In this document: in pieces, positions 26,665-34,881 of the stretch | Numbering within the stretch: the stretch's first letter is position 1 | Layout of the letters: every line of letters starts with the position of its first letter | NCBI GenBank assembly: GCA_000719695.1 | Contig: JOHN01000037.1 | Span: 67,697 to 131,696 of the forward strand | Origin: Streptomyces sp. NRRL F-6131 | Lineage (GTDB): Bacteria; Actinomycetota; Actinomycetes; Streptomycetales; Streptomycetaceae | DNA length: 64,000 nucleotides | Reading direction: 5' to 3' | Position numbers and translations under genes: made by a program | Notes under the pieces: model-generated | What the model was told of the DNA's origin: nothing | What the model saw: only the letters and a program-made list of their open reading frames with translations | Databases searched by the model: none

Positions 26665-29171
26665 GAATCCTTCTCGTCGGTAGAGCCGGCCGCTGCCCGG
26701 GGCGGGGGAGCAGGATCGGAGGCATCGGTCGGGGCTGGCAGGCCGCTGAGGAACAGATCGGCGATGCCACCCGTGGAACCGCGCCGCTGTGCCACCAGCC
26801 GCGGCTCCTTCCCAGCCCCAGTCGCCACGTCCGCTCCGGGATCCGCCGGCGGTTCTGCGTCCTGCGGCGGACGCTCGTCCGTGTCGGGGACAGCGGCCGG
26901 CTCGCCCACGGCCACCAGCACGCCCGCGTCGCCGGACAATCGCGGCCCGGCGTCCTGATCGGGGAAGAGGAACTGCGCGGGGTTCTCCAGCGAGCGGGCC
27001 GGCACGATCGTGGCCGGGTCGGGGACACTGATGCAGGCATACCTGTCCGGATCCGGCGGGCGCACCGCCGGCTGAGGCCCGGTGAACGGCCGGCCCGGCC
27101 GGCGCCACCGCCGCCGAGGTGCGCCCGTACGCCGCCCGGGCTGCGCGGCGGGCGCCTCGTCGAGGGGACCGCGCCGCGCACGCTCGCGCAACTCCGACAC
27201 GGCCAAGGCGATGTCGCGCTCCCGCTGCTCGTGCTCCTCCGGGCCGCCGGCCTCGCGGTAGTCCTGCTCCGCGGTCTGCCACAGGTACTGGGACCACTCG
27301 CCGTCGATCAGGTCCTGGTGGATGAACTCGGCCTCCACCCAGGGGTCTTCACCGAGCTGCTCCTTGCGCTGGTCGAACAGCCACACATAGCGCGGCGCGT
27401 ACGGGTCGAAGCGGATCGGCCACTTCTTGCCCTGCCCCCGCACCCCGGAGGGCTGCTTGTTGTATGCCTGGAGCGCGGCGCTGTTGTACGTGCGGTTGCC
27501 GACCCGCACGCCCTTGTCGTCGACCTGCCGCCACTCGCAGAGCAGCAGCTTGCGCGACTGCGACGGCGACAGGGGCAGCGGCGCGTACCCCTCACAGGCC
27601 ACGAGCGCCGCGTACATCTGGTTGGGGGTGAGCACCACACCGGGTAGGTTCGGGCTGCGCAGCCCCTCGTGGCGGTGCTGCTGCCAGTGCAGCGCGATCC
27701 ACTCGTTCAGCAGGCCCTGCAGCTCGTTGAGCCGCCACATCGGCCCCTCGGTCACGTACTTGCCGCGCCGGGCCAGGTCCCGTGCCGTGTAGGCGGCCAC
27801 GTACTGGCTGAACAGCTTCTTCAGTGCGGAGAACGTCGCCTCCACGATGGCCTTGTCGGGGCCTGTGTTGTCTCGCGCCGACCTGATCGAGATCCCCAGC
27901 GAGGTGCACACGTCCTCGAAGTGCTCGCCCTGGTAGATCTTCCCCTGGTCGACGACGACCATCTTCGGGCGGATTACCGGCCGCGTCGCAGCACCGGCCA
28001 TCCGCGGATCGCAGGCGACCTGATCCGCGTAGGGCAGATCCGACAGCTCAGCCCTGCTGAGTGGTGACCATCCGGGCCGGGCTGGCATGGGGGCGAGTGC
28101 CTGCGCGAGCATGAGGGTGGCGTCGAACGAGGTGGTCGCCCGTCCGCCCAGCCGCTTGCCCTTGTACCCGCGGCCCGGGGCGCGGGGCACGATCAGTGCC
28201 CCGATGATGCTGCGGCTGGCCACGTCCACGGCCGCGGTCAGCTCGACCTGGACCGGGTAGCCGTCGTCGCCGATCGCAAGCACGTCCAGGCCGGTCGAGT
28301 CGATCTGCACCATCTCGCCGAGCATCCGTGCCCGTGTGGGTGTCCACGGCGGTTCGGGGGAGCTTGCCGCCTCCCTGCGGCGGCGTACAGGCCCGCGCAG
28401 GGAGTTCGTGCGGGTGCCGAGGCTGTTCAGCAGCCGGTAGAACCCGGTGCGGGAGATCCTCAGGTCCTCCTCGGGGTAGGCCGCGCGCAGGCCGGCCTGC
28501 AGCCGCTCGTGCAGGCGGGTGCCCCAGCCGGAGGACTCCTCGACTCCGTCCTTGAGTTCCTGCAGCAGCAGGGCGACGATCCGCTCGTCGGTGTTCCCGT
28601 AGAGCTTTCCGGCGACGACTTTCACCAGGGCAGCCACGCCCTGGCCCGAGTACTCCTTCAGGCGCCGGTCCAAGGTCGCCACCGACACTCTGCGCCAGCC
28701 CAGCGCCTTGAGTTCGCGCTCCTTGCTGGCCAACCGCTGGCTGCGGGAGACGAGGGCCGGGTCGTACTCGGGCCGGGGCCGCGCGTCGGGTGCGGAACCC
28801 GGCGGCAGGCCGTCCTCGGCCTCGCGCAGGTGCCGCTCCCACGCGCGGACGTCCACCAGCTCGGCCTCGGTGAGCAGGGACAGGACGCTGACGTCGGGGA
28901 TCCGGGCTCCGGGTTGCTCCGTGCCGGCGTCGTCCAGGACCGCGAAGTCCGGGGCGCCGACGACGGCCGACAGCAGCGCGACCGCGTCCTCGCCGTCCTC
29001 GTCGGCGGCGCTCAGGTGGACCCGGCCGCCCTGCAGGGCGGCCACCAGGTACGAGGCGCCGTGCCAGCGGACCGTGTCGCCCGGCTCTAGGCCGGCGCGC
29101 CGCCCGTCATCGTCGTCCGTGCCCGGCGCGTTGCGGGTCCGGCAGGTGCAGTCGGACGTGTCGGTCCTCAC
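26661..29171 (-). CDS. TnsB/TniA-type DDE transposase
   Basis: This is an 836-residue protein; the GTG start overlaps the preceding stop. N-terminal DNA-binding helices (about 120-250) precede an rve-type catalytic core: first Asp in MVQIDSTGLDV (about residue 288), second in MVVVDQGKIYQG (about 405), and Glu in AIVEATFSALKKLF (about 440). A Mu-type C-terminal barrel follows (VRVGNRTYNSAAL). The last 170 residues are proline-rich and presumably bind TniB. The enzyme cuts and joins 3' ends of a Tn7-like or Tn5053-like element. The full DDE triad is intact, so the protein is probably active. Confidence 0.92.
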   Translation of the reverse strand: MRTDTSDCTCRTRNAPGTDDDDGRRAGLEPGDTVRWHGASYLVAALQGGRVHLSAADEDGEDAVALLSAVVGAPDFAVLDDAGTEQPGARIPDVSVLSLLTEAELVDVRAWERHLREAEDGLPPGSAPDARPRPEYDPALVSRSQRLASKERELKALGWRRVSVATLDRRLKEYSGQGVAALVKVVAGKLYGNTDERIVALLLQELKDGVEESSGWGTRLHERLQAGLRAAYPEEDLRISRTGFYRLLNSLGTRTNSLRGPVRRRREAASSPEPPWTPTRARMLGEMVQIDSTGLDVLAIGDDGYPVQVELTAAVDVASRSIIGALIVPRAPGRGYKGKRLGGRATTSFDATLMLAQALAPMPARPGWSPLSRAELSDLPYADQVACDPRMAGAATRPVIRPKMVVVDQGKIYQGEHFEDVCTSLGISIRSARDNTGPDKAIVEATFSALKKLFSQYVAAYTARDLARRGKYVTEGPMWRLNELQGLLNEWIALHWQQHRHEGLRSPNLPGVVLTPNQMYAALVACEGYAPLPLSPSQSRKLLLCEWRQVDDKGVRVGNRTYNSAALQAYNKQPSGVRGQGKKWPIRFDPYAPRYVWLFDQRKEQLGEDPWVEAEFIHQDLIDGEWSQYLWQTAEQDYREAGGPEEHEQRERDIALAVSELRERARRGPLDEAPAAQPGRRTGAPRRRWRRPGRPFTGPQPAVRPPDPDRYACISVPDPATIVPARSLENPAQFLFPDQDAGPRLSGDAGVLVAVGEPAAVPDTDERPPQDAEPPADPGADVATGAGKEPRLVAQRRGSTGGIADLFLSGLPAPTDASDPAPPPRAAAGSTDEKDS

Positions 29172-29890
29172 GCGACCACCCGGTTCACGGCGTTGCCGGT
29201 CCAGGCGAGGGAGACCGGGATGAGGGCCCGGTCCTGGTCGAAGGACAGGTCACCGGTCCACAGCAGGTGCCAGGCATGGGTGAGGGCCGTGCGCGGGAGC
29301 CCGGCAACGGCGACTCCCGCCGTGATCGGGCGCGGCACCGAGAACGCGGGGCGCAGTACATCGCGGATCTTCTCGTCGTACAGGTCGGGAAAGCGGTGCG
29401 CGGACACAACTCGCAGCCACTGCAGGCGGATTCCCGTCGGGACGTCCAGCGGGGCGACGGTCCATCCGGCGGCATCCGCGACATGCGCGACCACTTCCGC
29501 CTCCCGCGATCGGGCCTGCTCGTCGTCGTCGCGGGCAGGGTGCACGATCACCAGCCGCTCCCCGCGCATGGTCCGAGCGAAGAACGCGGGCTCCACCGTC
29601 CCGTGCGCGGAGCCGTCCTGCCAGCAGATCTGCGTCGCGGTCGCGGAGAACCACTGCACCGACGAGTCGAAGTCCAGCAGGGCCGCCGCGTACATCAGCC
29701 GCTCGCTGCCGCAGACCACCATGCCCTTGGTGGTGGCCGCCCAGTAACGGGTCAGGATCGACTGCCTCCCGTGGTAGGCGTGGGGTTCGCGCAGGGGCTC
29801 GCACCGCTCCAACGGCACTGCGCGCATCTCTCCCGGAGCGGCCTCGCGCTCCCGGCCGTCCGGATCCCGATAACGCACCTCTACCTGCAC
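29168..29890 (-). CDS. TnsA-like endonuclease subunit with altered active site
   Basis: This is a 240-residue protein. The GTG at 29890 follows AGGAAAGG at good spacing; a 24-residue upstream extension lacks one. The TnsA core is recognisable: RYWAATTKGMVVCGSERLMYAAALLDFDSSVQWFSATATQICW. TnsA cuts 5' ends using Glu, Asp and Lys (E...PD...QVK). The Glu (SER) is present. The PD equivalent, however, is VEPAFFAR, and the DVK equivalent is LVIVHPA, so the Asp and Lys positions are changed. The protein may have lost 5'-strand cleavage and act as a structural partner of TnsB. It overlaps tnsB by GTGA, so expression is coupled. Confidence 0.78.
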   Translation of the reverse strand: MQVEVRYRDPDGREREAAPGEMRAVPLERCEPLREPHAYHGRQSILTRYWAATTKGMVVCGSERLMYAAALLDFDSSVQWFSATATQICWQDGSAHGTVEPAFFARTMRGERLVIVHPARDDDEQARSREAEVVAHVADAAGWTVAPLDVPTGIRLQWLRVVSAHRFPDLYDEKIRDVLRPAFSVPRPITAGVAVAGLPRTALTHAWHLLWTGDLSFDQDRALIPVSLAWTGNAVNRVVA

Positions 29891-30038
29891 ACGATGCCTT
29901 TCCTGCCGCCGGGGCGAAGCCCCGGCCCCAGCCTGCGCCACCACATCGAGCCGCCGCGACACGCCCCACAGCTATCACAACTCGCCACCCGGCGGAACAA
30001 AGACGTCCACTTCCCATGTGAAAGTGCTCCACGTCAGG

Positions 30039-31055
30039 TCACAGGTAGGGTCGGTCGAAGGTTCCGGCACCCAGGTCGCCGGGCAGGCAGCTCAGTTGCG
30101 CCACCGACGCCAGCGCGCCGACCACCGCGTGCGGGGCAGCCAGCGGCGGCCGGACCCCTGCCTCGCGCGCCACCGCAGACGTTTGTGGCTGATGCCGGGC
30201 CATCCAGATGGTCAGGACCGGGCCGAACGCCGCGCCCAGTTCGGCCACCGCCTGCGCGTGCCAACGCCGGTACTCCTCCCACGTCAACGCCCCCGTCAGC
30301 CGGTGCCGCTCGCTGCGCGCCAGGACCCGCGCGACCCGGACCGCCGCCGGATACGCCAGGAACGGTGCCGCCCGCCGTTCCCCGAGCCGGTCCGCGGCTT
30401 CGGCGAACCAGCGCGGCGCCCGTCCGTGCAAGGATCGCACCCGGTGGTCGGCCATCACGGCGAAGGCGTCCGCCACCAGCGCCCGGCCCGCCGCTCCCAT
30501 CCGCCGGCCCAGACGCGTCAGCCGGCGATGGGCGTCGAGCACCTGCGGCCACGGCCGCAGATCAATCCACGGCCAGGCAGGGTCACGGGAGTTGTCCGTC
30601 CACCGGGCATGCTCGCCGCACACGTGCCAGGTGTTGGGCACCATCAGCCACGCCGGCTCGGTGACCCCGCGCCGGGCCGCGCACAGCGCGCACGCCCGCA
30701 CCAGGTAACCGCCCGTCACGGCCCACGGCCACTTCCACACCGGGTCGTCCCCGGAGCCCGCCAGCAGGTACTCCTCACCCAGACTCGCCAAGGCCCGTTG
30801 CAGCACGGGCAGGGGCCGGCCGGAGAGCCGAGCCAGACGCTCGGCCGCGGGCCCGTTGAGGTAGAGCTCGGTCAGGTGGGGCGCAACCACCCGACTCCTG
30901 CCCTCGCCCACGATCTCCAGCAGGTAGTCCACGCCCAGGCCGTTGCGCTCCGCGAGCCGGGTTACGTACGAGCCGGTCGACTCGCTCGGCAGGAAGCGCA
31001 CATGCAGCGGCAGTTCCCGCAGGTCCGAACAGCGGCCATGCTCTTGCACGTTCAC
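30039..31055 (-). CDS. tniQ: TniQ family target-selection protein
   Basis: This is a 338-residue protein with a GTG start behind GGGGAG; a longer form from 31208 is possible. The TniQ N-terminus is LPLHVRFLPSESTGSYVTRLAERNGL. The zinc-binding part is ACALCAARRG...WLMVPNTWHVCGEHARW (about 155-190), the CxxC...CxxH pattern of TniQ/TnsD. The rest is helical. TniQ binds the chosen target DNA and recruits the TniB ATPase. It lies 148 bases upstream of the tnsA-like gene on the same strand. The helicase gene to its right is divergent, with a 192-base shared upstream region. Confidence 0.85.
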   Translation of the reverse strand: MNVQEHGRCSDLRELPLHVRFLPSESTGSYVTRLAERNGLGVDYLLEIVGEGRSRVVAPHLTELYLNGPAAERLARLSGRPLPVLQRALASLGEEYLLAGSGDDPVWKWPWAVTGGYLVRACALCAARRGVTEPAWLMVPNTWHVCGEHARWTDNSRDPAWPWIDLRPWPQVLDAHRRLTRLGRRMGAAGRALVADAFAVMADHRVRSLHGRAPRWFAEAADRLGERRAAPFLAYPAAVRVARVLARSERHRLTGALTWEEYRRWHAQAVAELGAAFGPVLTIWMARHQPQTSAVAREAGVRPPLAAPHAVVGALASVAQLSCLPGDLGAGTFDRPYL

Positions 31056-31247
31056 GTTGCTCCCCGGGGCGGACAACCGGCTCGCCACGGTATCGCATGT
31101 CGGTCGTATCATCGCGGGAACATCCGGGCACCTTCCAGGGCCGGTCCGGCCGATCGGAAACCCCGGACAGGTGCCCGAGGCGGCAGGCAGCCTGCCCGCA
31201 TTGCCCACCCCGCACGTCGCAATGGCCGTGAAGGAACCGTCTCCTCA

Positions 31248-34200
31248 GTGTCCAGGAAACCGCGCTCACTGCGTGAACACCAGCAGCAGGCGATCGAGGC
31301 CGCGACGGCGACGCTGGGACTCCTGCCGAGAGCGACGGTGATCGCAGCGTGCGGCACCGGCAAGACCCTGATTGCGATCCGGGTCGCCGAGCACTTCGCT
31401 GGGCAGGGCAACGTCCTGGTGCTCATGCCTACCCTGGACCTGGTCGCCCAGACCATCCGCCGGTGGCGCGAGGACAGCAGCATCCACCGCATGACCGCGG
31501 TGTGCTCCAGCGGCCGCACCGACTATCCGGACATCACCCGGCATGTCGTCTTCACCACCGACCCCGAAGTTCTCGCCTGCCGGCTTTCCGAGCGCCCCGG
31601 GCCTGCCGTGGTCTTTGCCACCTACGCTTCCCTAGAAGTGCTCGAACTTGCCCACCGTCGGCACTTCCTGCCCGAGTGGGCGATCGTCGTCGCCGACGAA
31701 GCGCACCACACCAGCGGCGACCGCGGCAAGGACTGGGGAGCGGTCCACGACGACGAGCGCCTGCCCGCTGCCCGGCGCCTCTACATGACCGCCACCCCGC
31801 GCCTGTGGACGGCGAACAGCGGCACACGCAGACGCAAGCGCAAGCCCGGGGCCCCCGTCGAACTCGCGTCCATGAACGACGCCACCATCTACGGGCCCGT
31901 GGTCTACCGCCTCACCCTGGCACAGGCCATCGACCGCAAACTGCTGGCCGACTACCGCATCGTCGTGCCCATCATCCGCGACGAAGACCTGCGCGCGGTC
32001 CTCCACAACGCCGAAGCAACCCCCGAGTACGACGGACTGCGGCTGGCCGCCCTGCAGGTGGGCCTCCTGCAAGCCGTCGCCGACTACGGACTGCGCCGCG
32101 TGGTCACCTTCCACAGCCGCATCGTGGCCTCCCAGAACTTCGCCGACAGTCTCCCCCTCACCGCCGCCGCCATCAGCGAACAGGACACCCCGCCGCGCAT
32201 CTGGTCCAGGGCCGTCCACAGCAACCAGACCCCTCGACAACGCGCCCAGTGCCTGCGTCAGTTCGACACCATGTCCATGCTGGGCAGCACGGCCCGAGGG
32301 CCGCTGGGCTACCAGTTCGCCGTCCTGGCCAACGTCAAGACCCTCGGGGAGGGCGTCGACGTCCCCGACGCCGACGGCGTCCTGTTCGCCGACCCCAAAC
32401 GCAGCGCCGTCGACATCGTCCAGTCCCTCGGGCGCGCCCTGCGCCAGCCCCCGGGCTCCGGCAAGATCGCCACGCTGGTCATCCCGGTCTACCTCGCCCC
32501 CGGCCAGTCCACCCGGGAGGTCATGTGGTCCTCGCACTTCTCCGTCCTGTGGGACGTCCTCACCGGACTTCGCGACCACGACGACCGCGTCTTCCACCGC
32601 CTCGCGGGCATCCGTCGCCGCCGCCTCCAGGACCCCGTTCTCCCCGGTCCTGAACGCGCCGACGAGATCGCCCCCGTCCTCGACCTGCGCACCCACCAGA
32701 TCGAGAGCGGTGAATGGGCGGACGGCTGGAACGCGGCCGTGCGCTTCGTCGACCGGCACGACCACTTCGACGTGCCCAGCGACTACACCGACTCGTCGGG
32801 ATTTCCCCTCGGCTGCTGGGTCGGCCGTCACCGCACCCACTACAAGGCCGGGACACTGCCCATCGAACGGGCGGTCGCGCTGAATGCCCTCGGCATCTCC
32901 TGGCCCCACCCACCGGACAGCTTCGAGCACCACCTGGAACTGGCCGCCACGGCGGCCTCCCGCACCGGAAGCCTCGCCTTCGACCCGACGACCCCCGGCA
33001 GCGACCCCACGCTCGGCGCCTGGCTCGCCCGCATGCGCCGACGAGCGAGCGCCAGCAGCCTGGAGTCCGAACGGGTCGACGCCCTCAACGCCGTCGACCC
33101 GTGGTGGAACCCCCCATGGAGCTTGCGCTGGCAGCACACCTACACCCATCTACGCCACCGACTCGCGACCACCACCTGGACGATCCCCTACCACCCGCAG
33201 GCCGACACCGACACCGGCTGGAACAGCTGGCTCGACCGCCAGATCAACCGCCGGGACGACCTCCACCCGGGGCAGCGGCATCTCCTGGACCACCTCGCCC
33301 GCACCCACCCCGATGCCCACCCCCACACGATCCTCCTGTCCCGCCCCGCCACCGCACTCGCCGCAGCCTTCACCCGCGGACTGCGTGCCGCCCGCCAGTA
33401 CCACCAGCGCGAAGGCCACCTGGATGTGCCCGCCGACCACTGCGAGACCGTCGACTCCGAGCAGGTCCACCTCGGACGATGGATCCGCCAGCGCCAACGC
33501 GACGCAGCCCAACTGACCAGCCGACAGCTCACCGCCCTGCGGGCCCTCGGCATCGACCCGACCCCGCACTTCCTCCAAGTCCCCGCCGACCCCGCCCTCC
33601 CGCAACCGGCCGGCCCCGCAGAACCGCCTGGCCCTCCGCCGGCCACCCCCCAGATCCCGCAGCCGTTCCCGCACCGCGCCCGAACGGAGCCAGCCGACAC
33701 CACGGCAGGCAGCAGCACGGCGCCGCCAGGCACAGACACAGCCCCCCACTACCAGGCCACAGCCCCACCAGCCGCTGCCATCATCGCGAAGGCCGCGCCC
33801 AGGCCGACAGCATTCGAGGAGTCGTGGGCCAGCATGCTCACCAAGGCCGCGACCTTCGCCGCACAGCACGGCCACCTCAACCCCGCCGAAGGCGCCCTCG
33901 CGAGCTGGCTCTCCCGACAGCGCCACCTGCACGCCACCGGCCGACTCGCCACCAGACGCCGAAACGACCTGGACGCCCTCGGGATGATTTGGAACAAGCA
34001 CGAGGACGCCTGGGAGCGCGGCTACGCTCACGCGCGCGCGTTCGCCGTGCGCACTGGCCATCTGGCCGTTCCCGCCGACGAGCAGGCCGAGGACTACAAC
34101 CTCGGTACATGGGTGCGTCGCCAGCGAAAGGCCGACCTGACCGCGGACCAGGAAGCACGGCTCACCGTACTGGACCCGCTCTGGCGGATGGCGCCGGACT

Positions 34201-34802
34201 GGCAGCGCTCATACCGTCGCCTCGTCGCCTACCTGGCAGCCGGCGGCCGCCTCACCGGTCCCGTGAACCGCACCGGGACACCCGGCGACGAACGCTTCCG
34301 GCCGGGTGCGTGGCTGCGCATGCAGAACCGACACGCCGACACCGGCAACCTCGACGCGCACCAGACCGCGCTCCTGGACGCCCTCGGAGCCTGGCGAACC
34401 CACCCCGTACAGGGCGAGCCCGCGCCGCACCGCAGGGCGCAGGGCAGTGCCGGCTGCGGACGGCCCCCATACGCCCGGCCGACGGCCGCACCACCATCAG
34501 TGCCGCCCCCACGGCCCGGACCCCGAACGGACTGGCCGGCCCATCGGCCGCCGCGGTCCGCCCTCACCCCGATCCACCAGCTGCCGGCGGAATTCCGTTG
34601 CTACATCGAAGCTGCGCGAGCCTTCCGGGATCGGGAGGGCCACCTGGACGTCCCATCCGGATTCGTCGAGCGCGTCGAGCACGCCAAGGTCCGCCTAGGC
34701 ACCTGGATCGCCCGCCAACGCGACAAGGTTTTCCGCGGACAACTCCCGGCGCTGCTGATCTCAGAACTGGAAGCCCTGGACATGGTGTGGGTGCACAGGT
34801 GA
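31248..34802 (+). CDS. SF2 helicase with helicase-associated repeats
   Basis: This is an 1184-residue protein; GAAGGA lies 12 bases before the GTG. Residues 1-440 are an SF2 core: Walker A VIAACGTGKTLIAI (about 31-44), DEAH box IVVADEAHHTSGD (about 147-159), motif III MTATPRLW, and motif VI QSLGRALRQ. It resembles type I restriction helicases. Several helicase-associated (HA, PF03457) repeats follow, for example RFVDRHDHFDVPSDYTDSSGFPLGCWV and ARAFRDREGHLDVPSGFVERVEHAKVRLGTWI. They fall near residues 490-560, 700-775, 860-930 and 1115-1184, broken by a proline-rich linker (about 785-845). HA repeats bind nucleic acid. Large helicases of this kind accompany Tn7-like sets in actinomycetes. Confidence 0.85.
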   Translation: MSRKPRSLREHQQQAIEAATATLGLLPRATVIAACGTGKTLIAIRVAEHFAGQGNVLVLMPTLDLVAQTIRRWREDSSIHRMTAVCSSGRTDYPDITRHVVFTTDPEVLACRLSERPGPAVVFATYASLEVLELAHRRHFLPEWAIVVADEAHHTSGDRGKDWGAVHDDERLPAARRLYMTATPRLWTANSGTRRRKRKPGAPVELASMNDATIYGPVVYRLTLAQAIDRKLLADYRIVVPIIRDEDLRAVLHNAEATPEYDGLRLAALQVGLLQAVADYGLRRVVTFHSRIVASQNFADSLPLTAAAISEQDTPPRIWSRAVHSNQTPRQRAQCLRQFDTMSMLGSTARGPLGYQFAVLANVKTLGEGVDVPDADGVLFADPKRSAVDIVQSLGRALRQPPGSGKIATLVIPVYLAPGQSTREVMWSSHFSVLWDVLTGLRDHDDRVFHRLAGIRRRRLQDPVLPGPERADEIAPVLDLRTHQIESGEWADGWNAAVRFVDRHDHFDVPSDYTDSSGFPLGCWVGRHRTHYKAGTLPIERAVALNALGISWPHPPDSFEHHLELAATAASRTGSLAFDPTTPGSDPTLGAWLARMRRRASASSLESERVDALNAVDPWWNPPWSLRWQHTYTHLRHRLATTTWTIPYHPQADTDTGWNSWLDRQINRRDDLHPGQRHLLDHLARTHPDAHPHTILLSRPATALAAAFTRGLRAARQYHQREGHLDVPADHCETVDSEQVHLGRWIRQRQRDAAQLTSRQLTALRALGIDPTPHFLQVPADPALPQPAGPAEPPGPPPATPQIPQPFPHRARTEPADTTAGSSTAPPGTDTAPHYQATAPPAAAIIAKAAPRPTAFEESWASMLTKAATFAAQHGHLNPAEGALASWLSRQRHLHATGRLATRRRNDLDALGMIWNKHEDAWERGYAHARAFAVRTGHLAVPADEQAEDYNLGTWVRRQRKADLTADQEARLTVLDPLWRMAPDWQRSYRRLVAYLAAGGRLTGPVNRTGTPGDERFRPGAWLRMQNRHADTGNLDAHQTALLDALGAWRTHPVQGEPAPHRRAQGSAGCGRPPYARPTAAPPSVPPPRPGPRTDWPAHRPPRSALTPIHQLPAEFRCYIEAARAFRDREGHLDVPSGFVERVEHAKVRLGTWIARQRDKVFRGQLPALLISELEALDMVWVHR

Positions 34803-34881
34803 GCCGCAAGGCCAGGGAGGAGGCTTTCCAGAGCGAGAGACTTTGCCGGGTCGGGACCTGCGCCGACGGCATGTAACTGGA

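Noticed and set aside
22226..27181. A single 1651-codon open frame on the minus strand
   Set aside because: Only the part from 25408 downward is the helicase; the upstream extension is a shadow of tniB and tnsB in another frame, and a ribosome binding site precedes the ATG at 25408.
30018..31247. Upstream extension of the plus-strand helicase frame
   Set aside because: It is antisense to tniQ, contains no helicase motif, and the GTG at 31248 has its own ribosome binding site.
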